Positions 1-63,705 of a DNA stretch of 64,000 nucleotides are shown piece by piece. Origin of the DNA: Mermis nigrescens (Eukaryota; Nematoda; Enoplea; Mermithida; Mermithidae). The stretch covers positions 11,911,510 to 11,975,509 of the forward strand of contig JAVLUZ010000161.1 of the NCBI GenBank assembly GCA_036768485.1, read 5' to 3'. The notes beneath the pieces are model-generated. The model was not told the DNA's origin. It saw only the letters and a program-made list of their open reading frames with translations, and did not search any database. Within the stretch, counting starts at the first letter, position 1; every line of letters starts with the position of its first letter. The position numbers and the translations under genes are program-made.

Positions 1-897
1 CCTCCAACAATCGGCTGCCCCTGCCTAAATTTTGAGTTATTGCATATCTGTTGAAGTGTCATTAGCAATTTACTAGCTAGAAATTATTAGTCATGTGTTT
101 ATACAACACATATCTTCGGTAAAACTTCAAAAAAGTTTCTTACTTTTGTTAAATAAGGAATGTACATACATAAGAAAATAATAAGATGTGTGAAAAACTG
201 TTTGCAGGATGTAAAATTTAATTTGAAATAGTTACATACATCTAAGCATTTACGAAGCATTGTGCCTTCTTAAAACGTAACAGAAATCCAAATTCGATGG
301 TCCGGGGGGTCCGGAATATCAAAAAGTCAGTAATAATTTAAATAGAGTGAAATCGAAGATTGAAATTTCAATAAATACAATTTATCACTGTTTTAGTCAC
401 TTGATTCTTAAAGTACGAACTACTACGATACTGGCCTCTTTCTATTCCACATATCCTGCTAGAATGAAGGACAAAATCAAGCCACCTCCTCCAATCATAA
501 ATTGCAAGACCGTTATTCAATCCACAAAATAATAAAGCTCGACCTTAAATTCCATCATGTAAATCTTAGCCTACCAGCAACATTATAATTTACCAATTTT
601 CAGGTTATTCACTTTAAAATTTTACCAGCCGTGCGTTTTATTTATTTTTAACTGTTATGTAGTCAAACAGAAAAACGCAATCTGGGATGGACGAATTGTA
701 TCTATCAATTCAGCGACGGTATGCGTAAATTTATTACGTTGAGAGAGTACGACCAATCTCCTAAAACACCAGTTTTTCTAATTATTCAAACCTGCGTTCA
801 ATAGACACAATGTTTATTACTGGAAATGAGCATTTTAAAGATCAGTATTATAGACATAGATTTCGTACTGTAATTGAGCATATAAGAGAAATTATAC
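1..897. other. Intron or 3' flank of TPP2, nothing recognised
   Basis: AT-rich sequence downstream of exon 22. I looked on the minus strand for the conserved TPP2 C-terminal block and saw none. No clear repeat ends. Confidence 0.5.
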
Positions 898-52158
<51,261 letters not shown>

Positions 52159-52800
52159 GCCGCTCTCTTCAAAGTAATATATGTATACGTACCCCGCTAA
52201 TTAGTGTAAGCATAATCAGTGATAACCTACTGATAAGAATGATGAACTTTGCTACATAAGTATAAGATTAGTTACAACAAGTAATAATGGGTGGAGTGAA
52301 TATTAAACCAGCAAAATAAAAAACCCTTTTGAGTTTTCAGGAATAAGTGATAGAAACATTTTGTTCTGTCACTAATTCAGGCATAGGATTAGGCCTAATA
52401 CATTCATCATAATTAATGCATTCATCATACTACCGGTACATAAACTAAGCCTGAATAATAGGATGTAACAAGCAGTTTTTAAAGACTTGCAGCTATTTTC
52501 AAGTACCTAATTCCGTAAACTTAAAATTGATAATACGTTTTAGCACTTCTGGTTATCAACTGAACATTCAAAACAACATTGAAAAATTTTCAATTTTTGG
52601 TTTTTCATTTTGATGCTATTTGGTCTATATAGTCAATTTTAGATTGATCTAAAAGAAATTTTAGGGGAATTAGTTTCGTGTTTCAGTGATATAGAGTTCA
52701 GAACAAACGATGCTCTTGAGAAAATTAACTGAAATAGCATCAAAAATTATCGCTTTTATACTTCCGTTCACCTCTTTCTGCGTTTGTTAAAGCATTTAAT
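52159..52800. other. 5' flank of TPP2
   Basis: Upstream of the start codon; should hold the 5' UTR and promoter, but no TATA box or initiator can be asserted. CAGGCATAGGATTAGGCCTAA and similar short repeats occur at 52379-52460. Confidence 0.4.
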
Positions 52801-53200
52801 AGGCGTAGCCAGGATTTTTCCAGGGGAGAGTCCAAAGATTTTATTTCAAAAGTCGATAAAAACGTATAAAAATGCGTCCTAGGTGTTTATTAATGCCTTT
52901 TCGGACTTTTCCCATCGTCCTGCAACAATAAATAAGCCTAGGCCTAAAATTTTTCACAATTAATGCTGCACACTACATCGTGCAAGTTTTACTACTCGGT
53001 TAGGACCGAGGATAAGAGAGACTGAAACGAAAAGTGTTTTTTTGGGGCTGAGGGTCTTAGGTGACGCGCTCAAACGGCTCCTCTTCTGACTTCGGAGCAG
53101 AGCCCGTAAAATTTTGCAAAATAAGCACTGGAATCTTGAGTCTTTAGGTTAAAATTTCCAAAAAATCATACGAATTTTGGTTCTAAATTAAGCTGATAAA
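52801..53200. mobile_element. Truncated GGCGTAGCCAGG element
   Basis: Begins AATAGGCGTAGCCAGGATTT and continues to GGTTCTAAATTAAGCTGA, paralleling the end and interior of 29587-30910. Cut off where the retrotransposon begins. Confidence 0.65.
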
Positions 53201-53202
53201 TA

Positions 53203-54247
53203 GATAATTTTTGTTAATGATTTGGGTGATATCCAACAATGTAGTAATTTTGCTTTTTTTGCTGATGATGTGAAAGTATGGAATCTTTCCTCAAATTTTT
53301 TGACTCTTAAAGCAGACTTAAATTATGTTCAGGAATGGGCCTGTACTTGGCAACTACAAATTTCAATTAATAAATGTGCAGTCTTATATTTAGGTAAATC
53401 AAATCCTAAGCATTCTTATTACTTAAGTAATTTCATCTTGCCCCTCAATACGACCTGCGTTAAAGATTTAGGTGTCTTTCTTAACTATGACCTTACTTCT
53501 AGATCACACTGTGAATATATTGTGAAAAAAGGATTTCAATTAGGCCATTTAATCTTACGCCGTTTTGTTTCTAAAGATAAATCTTTACTTCGTAAAGCCT
53601 TTGTTACTTATGTGAGAACAGTACTTGAATACGGATCGGTTGTCTGGAACCCTTTTCTACATTGCGACATAGATTCCGTTGAGGCTGTCCAACGTAGGTT
53701 TACAAAACGAATTTTCAATGATAAAAGTCTTTCATATGATCAGAGATTGGTTCAACTTGGATTAGAAAGATTTGAATTAGGGCGTTCATATAATGACCTC
53801 AGTTTAGCTTTTTCTGTTATTAGATTTAATATTCTTCCTTTTGAGGATTTCTTTACATTTGATACTAATTCAAATCGAGCAATGAATTCTTGTAAGCTTT
53901 TTTGTTAATCGGGTAAACAAAAACTGCAGAAAATTTGAATTTTATAATCGAGTAATCCTTGTTTAGAATTCTCTACCTGAGGAAGTTATAACTGTTCCAA
54001 ATAGACATGTTTTTCTTAATAGATTGAAAAGGGTTGATCTTAATCATTCAATTAAGGGGCGTAAATAAGCGCAGTTATTGTACTGCCTTCACCTTATCCC
54101 GCTTTCCTCGACTATTTATGTATTTTATTGACTTGTCTTTCTGTGTATGTTTATATTTCATCTTTTTTCTCTCATTACTTATCAATGTATTAATGTTACT
54201 TGGTTTGTTGTCGGATCAGCGAATAAAATTTGTAATTTGTAATTTGA
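53203..54247 (+). mobile_element. 5'-truncated CR1/Jockey-type retrotransposon, copy 1
   Basis: Only the C-terminal part of reverse transcriptase remains: FAFFADDVKVW (catalytic Asp pair), WACTWQLQISINKCAVLYLG, RTVLEYGSVVWNPF, VEAVQRRFTKRIF. A frameshift near 53905 and a stop interrupt the tail, whose coding sense ends at 54068. The 3' end is an AATTTGTAATTTGTAATTTG microsatellite (54228-54247), typical of CR1-like ends. The element is dead. Confidence 0.88.
53222..53908 (+). pseudogene. Reverse transcriptase C-terminal fragment, copy 1
   Basis: 228 codons open, beginning just upstream of the FADD box and covering the thumb region up to a frameshift. The fingers, palm start and endonuclease are absent through 5' truncation, normal for LINE insertion. 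It would have acted in target-primed reverse transcription. Confidence 0.88.
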
Positions 54248-54399
54248 AGCGCAAAAATCTTCTAAATATTTTCTTGTCTTGTCTTCTTGTCTATATTTCT
54301 ATGCCACAATAACTAAAAAAGCTTATAAGGCACTTTTTTACTTTAACGCCGATCGAATTTTTTCCATCTTTTTCAAAATTAGGGTATATACAGCATTAC

Positions 54400-54561
<162 letters not shown>

Positions 54562-54659
54562 CATGTACTGCTTGATTTACTTACGATGGCTTCAAATTTC
54601 GATATCCGTGGCTTTAAATTAGCGGATCTTGGAGAAAGATCTTTAAGCACGATGCTTTT

Positions 54660-55115
54660 CACCACTTATTGGATCAAATCTGTATCTGGCAACTGAAAGT
54701 TATTTTCTCTCTCGGAAAAAGCCATGTTTATACCCTAATGTCAAAAAAGATAGGAAAAATTTACCCTGTATATACCCTAATGATAAAAAGATGAAAAAAA
54801 TTCGACCGATACTTTTCACCATTTATTGGACTAAATCCGCATTTTCTACCCCGTTTTCAGGTATTTTGTGTTGTTCCTGAGATATGAACGAAATAAACGA
54901 TTCTCTTATCACTTCGTTTCTAATTCTTAGGAGCAGGGGCTCAGCCGATTGGTTAATGTGCTGCGCTGTAAAGCAAAAGGTCGGAAGATCGGAACCTAGC
55001 AACTAAATATTATTTTTTTAATCTAAAAAAGCCATGGTTATACCATATAACAAGACAGAAAAAATTTACCCTGTGTATGCCCTAATATTAAAAAAGATAG
55101 AAAAAATTTGATAGG
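54660..55115. repeat. Duplicated ATACCCTAATG...AAAAATTTACCCTG unit
   Basis: TTTATACCCTAATGTCAAAA, AAAATTTACCCTGTATATA and TTTTCACCATTTATTGGA recur at 54660-54850 and 55015-55115 around the tRNA-like segment, so two copies of a small repeat flank it. Confidence 0.55.
54933..55000 (+). repeat. tRNA-Tyr-like SINE head
   Basis: GGGGCTCAGCCGATTGGTTA gives an A-box-like region, CTGTAAA looks like the Tyr (GTA) anticodon loop, and GGTCGGAAGATCGGAACC resembles a degenerate B box. The stems are imperfect, so a working tRNA is unlikely; a tRNA-derived SINE fits better. Confidence 0.4.
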
Positions 55116-55402
55116 GGTTAAACTTAATCATTACCGCTTATAGCGCAAAAGGCGCAAATCTTTCGTAGATTTGCATTGTCATCCTGAGCAGCTTTAAAAA
55201 TACGCAAGCTTTACAAAGTGCACGAATTTTTTGCATACTTTTTAATTTCTATAGACTAGAAATGTTTGTAACAAATACAATACAACAAATACAAATTTTA
55301 TTGCAAAGTCAATGAAACAGGTAAAATACGCATAAACACGGCAAAATACGAAGAATAAAAAATCATCGCTAGTTTCACTGGCTGCAATAGCTCCATGATA
55401 CA

Positions 55403-57150
55403 TTAAAGCATACTGGTTGGAGCCAAAATTTTTGATTTGAGGTAATCTCTAACCCTGGTCTGAAAGATATTTGCCGAAGAAGAACAAATAATCGCATCTG
55501 GGAGAGAATTACATAGATATAGGACTCTATTTGGAAAAGAGTATTTTTTAACATCTAAACGAAATTTTTCACCTTTAAGTTTTAAACTATTAACAGCTCG
55601 AGTTTTAGATGACTGTGTAAGTGTGAAAAAATCATCAGGATCAATTTGTATATATCCATTGAAAATTTTATATATCATGGATAAATGAAAAACAACTCTA
55701 CGAAATTCCAGAGAGTCTAATTCTGAAATCTGAAGCCGACGTTCATATGGTATATCACTAAATTTAAGAATGCGTTTGGTAAAATATTTTTGAACTTTTT
55801 CTGTATTTTTTGTATCACATTTCTTATATGGATTCCAAATAATTGTATTAAATTCTAAAAGGGGGCGAATAAATTGCTTGAAAGCTAAAATTAATGCTTC
55901 TGTATTCTTAATCTGAAATGATCGAAAAATAAGTGATAATGGAAAGTAAGCGTTTTTGACTATATTTTTTATATGAGGAGAAAAATTCAAAGTTTCATTT
56001 AAAGTAATACCTAAATCCCGAACCCCAATATTAGTAGGAAGAAGTTTTTTATCATTTATAAAATAATCAAAGCGAGGATTATTATGACCAAAGTAAAGGA
56101 CTTGACATTTAGATACTGATAGGGGTAATTGCCATAACTTAGACCATTTGATAATATCAGTAAGAAGTTTTTGTAAAAGAAAAAAATCCACTGATTTAGC
56201 ATATATTTTAATATCATCCGCGAAAAGCATAATTTTTGTTTTTCTCACTAATGCAAAGGTTTGTAATATCATTAATGTAAAGTAAGAATAAAACAGGTCC
56301 CAGGACACTCCCTGTGGAACACCACTAAGTACATTTCCCGGTGGTGAGACTGTATTATCAAGCTTAACACTCTGAGTACGATTAGTCAAAAAATCATGAA
56401 TCCATTTTATGAGATTATCACACAGTCCATACTTAAATAATTTAGAAATTAACTTTGAACTTGAAACGGAATCAAAAGCTTTCTCAAAGTCCAAATAAAT
56501 AGAATCGATTGTATATGTATTATCTAAATTTTTGATAATATAATCAGTGTAACAAAGTAGCTGTGATTCACATGATTTTTTCGGTAAAAAGCCAAATTGG
56601 TATTTTGATAAGAGATTGCAATGCAAGATGTACGTCATGATTTTATCTTTAATTATATTCTCCAATAATCGGCATGAAACACAAGTAAGTGAAACAGGTC
56701 TATAGTTATCAGGTGAAGCGGGGTCATTTTTTTAAAAATGGGTACTACAAGAGCATGTTTCCAGATTTTAGGTAACTTAGAAGTTAAAAGAGATATTGAA
56801 AATATCTTTTTTAATGGATTTACTAAAGAATAAGCCAGTTTTTTAAACAAAATTGGTGGAAGATTGTCAGGTCCAACTGAAAAAGACGATTTCAATTTCT
56901 TAATAGATTTTAAAACTGATTCATCATTAATATAATCGATAAAAGTCAAATTTAATTTGCTAGATACATTAATATCAATAGTGTCAGGACAAAAACCATT
57001 ATCAATAGTGAAAACTGAGCAAAAATGTTTATTAAGTAATTCCGCTTTTGCATAGGAATCAAATTGAAAAATATTATTACAATCTTTTAGAGGAGGAACA
57101 GACTTAATTGTTTTAGTTTTACTCTTTACATACGAATAAGATTGTTTCAA
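55403..57150 (-). pseudogene. Reverse transcriptase, copy 2
   Basis: 57150-56653 holds the RT start (SVGPDNLPPILFKKL, PKIWKHALVVPIFKK). The frame then shifts, and 56665-55403 covers YQFGFLPKKSCESQLL, IYLDFEKAFDSV, SGVPQG, FADDIKIY and WNPYKKCDTKNTEKVQKYFT. Between SGVPQG and FADD the sequence reads out of frame (two compensating one-base shifts), destroying the usual SVLGP stretch. The enzyme is inactive. Confidence 0.88.
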
Positions 57151-57530
57151 ATTACCATGTTTAATGAGATTTTTTTCATAAGTTCAATTTCTTTATGAAC
57201 AGCAGCAGTATATTTATGAGAAGCAGTGCGATAATTAAGTTTGTTGACAATAGATTTGTTTTTTGTATTTTCGCCACATGTAATATTTGTGTTTGAGTGA
57301 TTTTCGGATCTCCTTAGAACGTCTCATACCGATAATTTTTTTGAAGGGTATAAAGCATTCAATACCAAAATGAATTATGGACAAAAACTTATCATAGAAG
57401 TCGTCAACTGTAATACAATCAAAAAATACTTGTTCCCAGAAAATGCTGTCAAGAAATAAGGCAAAATCATTGTAATTACCAGATGAATAATTTCTGACAG
57501 GAGATTCCTGTTTCCTGTTTGAATCGAGCA

Positions 57531-58185
57531 TTAAACAAAAATCAATCTGATTAGGATCACATGAATCCGTAAATGGGGTAAAACATTAATATTAAAGCAA
57601 ATATTTTCACAATTAGTAAAAATTTGGTCAATTAAATTATTATCTCGAGTGGACTCAGTAATGAGCTGTTTAAAACCTAGCTTACTTATTGTATTCCAAA
57701 ATTTTCGACTTAACTTATCAGTAGGAATATCTCCTTTTGCCCAGTTTATGTTTGGAAGATTAAAATCACCAAGTAAAACGACTGGGTATGAAACATCAGT
57801 AATCCAAATAATGAAATCATTATATAATTTCATTACTTGCAAATCTGTATTAGGAGGTCTATAAATCAAAACTATTCTGAAATAATTTGTCGTATTTCTA
57901 AAATCTAGAACTACAGCCTCGCAATTATTAAATTCCTCTGGTAATAATATTTTTGTTGTATTTATTTCTTTTTTCACTATAATACATACTCCACCACCCA
58001 AAGTTTTTCTCGATCTTTTCTAAAAACGTTAAAATAATTTGTGTTAAACATATTACAATCGGAAACTCCGCTTTTTAGCCAAGTTTCACAAAAACACATC
58101 AAATCATAATCAATTTCAATTTTCTTAAGAAAATCCAATTTGTTTTTAAACTTCTAGCATTGATCAAGGCACATTTATTTACATG
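57531..58185 (-). pseudogene. APE-type endonuclease domain, copy 2
   Basis: Contains CALINARS (the N of the first motif), FCETWLKSG (Glu), VLIYRPPN and LLGDFNLPNINW (Asp and Asn of the active site). The final SDH-type motif is shifted out of frame. It would have nicked target DNA to prime reverse transcription. Confidence 0.85.
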
Positions 58186-58823
58186 GCAGTCCTTGCAGTA
58201 AATAGGTACCTAATCTTCTCATGGCGACAACGCTTTGTAGCTCCTTGTTGTCATTAAGATAAAATAATAGCTGAGACAAGAAGAAGCTGGTGCGACCGAA
58301 TTATTTGAATTTATTCTCAAAAAATCGTCGCAGAACATCGTTCGCAACCACCTAGATCCATTCAGAAAATTCCAAATTTTTCCCACGGGGAGGGAGAATT
58401 AATTCCCCTTTGCAACATAATCACTTGAATTGATAATTATACAAATACAAATATTTTATTTTCGTCGCACAAAAAAAGAACACAATAAGAAAAGAAACAT
58501 TAATATACAATGAAATACAATTATAAATAAACATTCGACATGAATCATCATACAAAATCACATATTCTAAAAGCAAGAAATTATTAATTAAAGTACATTT
58601 ATACGAGATTAGTGCAAAAGACGAAGGTAGGCGCGCAGGCTAAATAAATTATGCACTTAGAACACGCCCCCTAGCAAATACCCCGTTAGATCAACTTTTT
58701 TCAACTTTTCACGGAGGGAAGCAACACTATGAGATCTTACAACAGCTTCAGGAGAGAATTCCATACGTGAATCCACCTATTGGATAAATCATACCACGAA
58801 CATCAAGCCGAAAAGGAGTGCAT

Positions 58824-60757
58824 TCACATTTCATTGAATTTTGAGCACGCGTGTTGTTTTCTACAAAAAGTAAAAAAGTCGGCTTGCTGCAAAACGCACC
58901 TACCACTCAATATCTGATACATCATACACAGATCACTACGCAATCTGCGAATCTCCAGGCTATCCAATTCTAAGGAACTGAGTCTTTCAGCATAAGAAAG
59001 TCCCCGAAATCCAATAAATTTACGTGTAAATTTCCTTTGAACATTTTCGATCATTGAAACATGGGTATTACGGTATGGATTCCAAACAGTGCTACAATAC
59101 TCAAGAAGCGGTCTGACGTAAACAGTAAAAGCCCTAGACATATTTAGTTTATTTTTAGAAGCAAATGATTTCGATATTAAGCATAGCCCTAGCATAAGCT
59201 CTACGCGTTATATCATTATAGTGGAAATCAAAATCAAGTTTACTTGATACGTAAACACCAAATCCTTTACAGAATTTACACTCTGTTCTACAGTCAGGTC
59301 AGAAATTCTATAGAATGCTTGGGATTTCCAAAACCTAGATATAACGCGTAGCATTTTTCAGTAGCAATTTTTAACTGCCAATCCTTGGACCAGACTACGA
59401 GTTTAGCGATATCATCTTGAAGTTAGGTGTGATTGCTAGATAAATTATAAAGCTTGACGTCATCGGCAAAAAGGCAAACTTTGCTATTTAAGCGGTCGCT
59501 AATGTCATTTATGAATAAAATAAAAGAATCGGGCCAAGTATACTGCCCTGAGGAACACCGCTAGTGACAGATTTTTCGCTCGAAAACTGACCGTTAATAA
59601 CAACCCTTTGAGTCCTATCGCTCAAAAAACAAAGTAACCAACTCAATAAATCTCCAGAAAATCCAAAAGTTTCCAGTTTATAAATTAATTTACGGTGAAC
59701 TACAGTGTCGAAAGCTTTAGAAAAATCAATGTAGATAACATCAACAGTGTTTTTTCATCAATTAATTTAGTCCATTCATTTTTGCACTTTAGTAATTGCA
59801 ATTCACACGATTTACCCTTTTGGAAACCAAACTGACCGGAGGAGATCAAATTATTCTCACGTAAATGTGCTTGCATCGTACTGTTAATTATAGATTCCAT
59901 GATCTTACACGTAATACAACATAACGATATCGGCCTGTAATTTTTAGCATCACTCCGGTCGCCCTTTTTATACACAGGAACAACATTAGCGGTGCGCCAC
60001 AGTGCAGGAATACAATGGGTTTTGAAAGATATTTCAAAAATAGTGGTTAAGGGCTGGGTAAGTACAAAAGCAAGTTTTTCACAAAAAATGCGCAAAGTCC
60101 GTCAGGGCCAATCGATAATGATAGTTTAATTTTCCGTATAGCAGAAAAAACGACATCATCAGAAAAACGAATGTTTGATAACTTTGGCTGTGCACAAACA
60201 GTAATAAGACCAAAATTCGTTTGCGTAGGAACACTAAAGACTGAAGCAAAAAGTGTGCTAAAAACGTTTGCCTTATCTTTGTCAGTAGAAGCAATCACAC
60301 GATCGCCATCAGTTAAAATTGGAATAGTTCTTTCACCACTAATACGAGAATTAACAAATTTATAAAAAGAATTCAAATTTCCAGATTTAATAAGTTTATC
60401 CTCTTTGGAAGAGTGAAATTTATAGATTTCGGCCTTTAATAACTTTGCACAGTTATTATAAACAGCTTTAGATTCAGCCGTTTTTCTCTGTTTATAAACA
60501 TGCCACAGCCTCAGTTTTTTAGCAACCAGCTTTCTTATGTTCATTGGGTATCTTTTCACAGTTGCAGGTTTAGCTTCAATTTTTGGAACATGCTGGGAAA
60601 TTAAAGGATTTATAACGGACAAAAATTTGTTGTAGAAATCATCACAAGTAACGCAATCCGAAAAAATGTCAGGCCACGAAATTGCGGACAAAAATAATTC
60701 AATCTGATCATAATTTGCGCTGCGAAAATTAAGTTTAGCTGAACTTTTTTCTTCCAA
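58824..60757 (-). pseudogene. Linker and reverse transcriptase, copy 3
   Basis: The linker carries LSIGPDGLCAFFVK. After a shift, VVPVYKKGDRSDAKNYRPIS and SGQFGFQKGKSCELQLL are seen, then in another frame an IDFSKAFDTV box (about 59710), SGVPQGS (about 59555) and FADDVKLYN (about 59470). The thumb VRPLLEYCSTVWNPYRN is at 59100. At least four frame changes. Confidence 0.87.
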
Positions 60758-61310
60758 GATAGAACATTTAAGAGAAAAGTAACAACCGAGTGATCACTAG
60801 TAGAAAAAGGTGGGTTGACTTCAACGTTTTCGATAGAATGGGCATCAAAAATAACATCTAAAATATGCATACCGTGTGTTGGTTCAGGAACTTTTTGACT
60901 AAAAGATAGAGAAAGCATACACTCGCAAAAAGATCGGTTAATAGGACTCGAAGGTAAAATAAAACTAGACCAGTCTACATTAGGAAAATTTAAATCACCT
61001 AATATGACAAAAGGATACTGTATCTGAGAGGCCCATTCTATAACACGGCAAAGCATTCTCATGTGGGAGAAATCATAATCCGGCGCCCTGTAAAAAAGTA
61101 GCACACGAATCTTGGAGCTTACGCCAATGAAATCAACAATAACTATTTCTTCACTGAAAAGATTTTCCGGTACTTTCGGCAAGTAGGATTTTAAAGTACT
61201 TTTTGAAAGAATAGAAAACACCTCCACCTTTTCGATTGATCCTATCGGAACGATACACATTAAAACGGTTTAAATTGCAAAGTAAGCCATGAGGAAAAAA
61301 TTCCCTAACA
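60610..61310 (-). pseudogene. APE-type endonuclease domain, copy 3
   Basis: NVYRSDRINRKGGGVF, LLFYRAPDYDF, VILGDLNFPNVDWSSF, DVIFD and FSTSDHSVVTF, so the Asp/Asn and Asp-His motifs are intact, but the 5' part needs a frameshift near 61240. Better preserved than copy 2. Confidence 0.87.
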
Positions 61311-61330
61311 ACCTTACATCGATTTATTGA

Positions 61331-61980
61331 GCCACAACGTGTTGCGAACCGTGCTATTTACGTATTCACAAACAACAGAAATTCAACCTTTTTCCGTTTT
61401 AAATAGGTATAAAATTAAAAAAGAGGAGAATGCAGATTTAAATAACAAATTATGAGAATTGGTGAAGCCTTGCACAAAGTATGGGTCAATTAAGGCAAAA
61501 ACCAGCGAACGGCACGTTTTTACAGCAGAAAACAACGCTAAACTCAATCGGCAATAAGCAGGCAAATATTTTGCCTAACACATCGCATAATGTTACAGTA
61601 AATTACGCACAAACTATTTATAGCATTAAAGATTAAACTTGAGTTCATTTTTAAATTCTTGGGAAGCACATAGCCGGCAGTTAGCTTTTGATCGCTCTAC
61701 AGTAATTCAATATTCAAGATAAAATTTCAAAAGTCTCATAGCGATGCACAACACTGTAGCAGTTGCTCAAATTCAGGTTGTTCTCCGGCTACGAAATACA
61801 GCTTCACAGAATTCACAATGCTTAGGAATACCTAGTCCGTTTTTCAATCTAATGCATGAAAAACGATCGGCAATCAAAGGTACTTATTACTATAACTCAA
61901 ATTTTTCACTGCTTGACAGACGACTCGGGTCACTCCGTACTGCAGAGTCCTACTTGGCAGCTTGAGTGCTGCCACTAAAG
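61331..61980. other. Flank between retrotransposon and inverted-repeat element
   Basis: No recognised gene or repeat. Confidence 0.4.
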
Positions 61981-62630
61981 CCCGTCTTACACAAGTTTGG
62001 GCATAAATTTCAAAAACCATGCCCGACAATAAGCTGACAGATTGCTATCATAGCATTGATTTGATATATAATTATTGCAAAACCAGGCTTACTGTCAAAA
62101 AATTCCTAAATATAAACCCAAACTCATGCGAAACAGACTATAGTCAGTGTTCAGTCGCTTGAGCGAGCCGAACTAGTGCTCGGCAAAAAAAGAAATTGCG
62201 CCACTTCATCTAGAATGAAGCATTAGAGCTACATATGCAACTCCTTTATATCAGGCAACAGCATCTACTGGAGGATGACTATTTACTTTCAAAAAATTCT
62301 TAAATGTATGCTCAAACTCATGCAGAAACAGACTATAGTGTTCGGTCGCTTGAGCGAGCCGAACCAGTGCTCGCCACTTCATCTAGAATGAAGCATTAAA
62401 GCTACGTATGCAACTCATTTATGTATATCAGGCAACAGCATCTGTTGGAGAATGACTATAGTTTCTTTCGCATAAGTTGGGGCAAACATTTTAAGTTTTT
62501 TCGAAAGTAAGCCGACGGATTACGATAACTATATATCAAATCAACGCTATAATCTCAATCTGTCGGCTTATTCTCAGGGTTTTTAAAATTTATGCCCAAA
62601 CTTGTGTGAAACAGACTATAATTCAATCAC
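61981..62630. mobile_element. Long inverted-repeat element with ACACAAGTTTGGGCATAAAT ends
   Basis: The left arm (GTCTTACACAAGTTTGGGCA, AAGCTGACAGATTGCTATCA) is repeated inverted at the right (TCTGTCGGCTTATTCTCAGG, CCCAAACTTGTGTGAAACAG), about 110 bp per arm. The middle has a tandem duplication of about 190 bp (GCTTGAGCGAGCCGAAC at 62157 and 62348). A short fragment of the end, ACTATAGTCTGTTTCACATG, is at 2280. Confidence 0.75.
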
Positions 62631-63319
62631 TATTTTATGATATCGAACGAGGCGCCAACCGTTTTGGCATGATGAATTATCGTTTAATCTTGATACAACG
62701 GCTACCCACATATGCATATAGCTTTATTACACGAAAATACATTATGAAAGAAAGTAAAGATACATCAAATTTACGCATCAATTATATCGCCAAATAATCA
62801 ATTTACGAAAGAGCGTAGAATTATTTGAAATGGAAGTGAATAAATGAAAGAAAATAGAAAAACATTTACATTGTACATACATACCTGCTCGTAAATAGAG
62901 ACCTCGGAGAACTCTCTATCGCGCAAGTACGAGTACATGGATCATTCGTAATCCAAAAGTAGGTAGATAGTACCCCATTTCGCAATCACTAAGAATCACG
63001 ACAAAATGTCTTAGTTATTCTAACTTTCTGTTCAAGGATTAGAAGCAAGTATTTTTTAAATTAATATAAGAATAAAGCTTTTACTATACCAAAACACGCC
63101 CAACAACGCCGGCCTGTGAGGATGAATCAAAGAACTTTTCTGAGCTGAAATGGTCTTTAAAATCGGTACAAACGCTAAAACAGAGTAAAAACTAGATAGA
63201 TACTATAATTGACGGTTTCTGGCCGGTTTCAAGCATTTTTTAAAAATAGCTTTCATAGTTTCCGCCTGTTGTTTGCCAAGTTCTTTTTCGCAAAAATTTC
63301 TGCCTCTTGCCCTTCTGGG
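62631..63319. other. Right flank, nothing recognised
   Basis: AT-rich, no gene or repeat ends seen. Confidence 0.4.
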
Positions 63320-63327
63320 GATCTAGC

Positions 63328-63566
63328 CACACCTGGGCGTGGGGGGTTTGGGGGTATGCACCCCCCAGAAACCAAAATACCCCCCCCAGAATTCAATTTT
63401 TAAAAATTTTTTTCGTTTCTTTCGCAATTTTTTGATGCCAATGGATAGTGCTTGATGAGAAACGTCGAAAAATGGTGTTTTTATCGCTATACCACCATTT
63501 TTAAGGCCATTTTTTGACCTTCAAAAAATCTTGCACCCCCCAGAATTTTCTTGCTGCCCACGTATG
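63328..63566. mobile_element. CACACCTGGGCG MITE, first of a shared-TSD pair
   Basis: Starts CACACCTGGGCGTGGGGGG, ends GCTGCCCACGTATG. Flanks GATCTAGC (63320-63327) and GATCTAAC (63567-63574), one mismatch. Confidence 0.78.
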
Positions 63567-63574
63567 GATCTAAC

Positions 63575-63705
63575 CACACATCGGCGTCCCCGCAGAAGTT
63601 GAAAAACCCACACAGATTACTGTAGACCTTAGAATTCTATTTTAATAAGATTTTTGGCGAAATCACTCAACCAAACCCCCGGAATTTTCCTGCTGCTAAT
63701 GCATG
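63575..63705. mobile_element. CACACATCGGCG MITE, second of the pair
   Basis: Starts CACACATCGGCGTCC, ends GCTGCTAATGCATG. Flanks are identical GATCTAAC copies (63567-63574, 63706-63713), so it shares the middle copy with its neighbour. Confidence 0.75.

Larger units (their letters stand above)
55272..58420 (-). mobile_element. CR1/Jockey-type retrotransposon, copy 2, frameshifted
   Basis: Reads right to left: CKDC..NKCALINARS (about 58185), endonuclease, linker, reverse transcriptase, then a 3' end rich in ATTTGTATTTG (55272-55310). The ORF is split by frameshifts near 58010, 57560, 57200, 56690 and within the RT. The 5' boundary is uncertain. Same orientation as copy 3 and immediately beside it. 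Confidence 0.88.
58436..61330 (-). mobile_element. CR1/Jockey-type retrotransposon, copy 3, frameshifted
   Basis: Endonuclease (61330-60760), linker (60757-60100), reverse transcriptase (60095-59440), thumb (59195-58824), then a 3' end with ATATTTGTATTTGTATAATT (58436-58465). Several frameshifts. The 5' end near 61330 is approximate. Confidence 0.88.
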
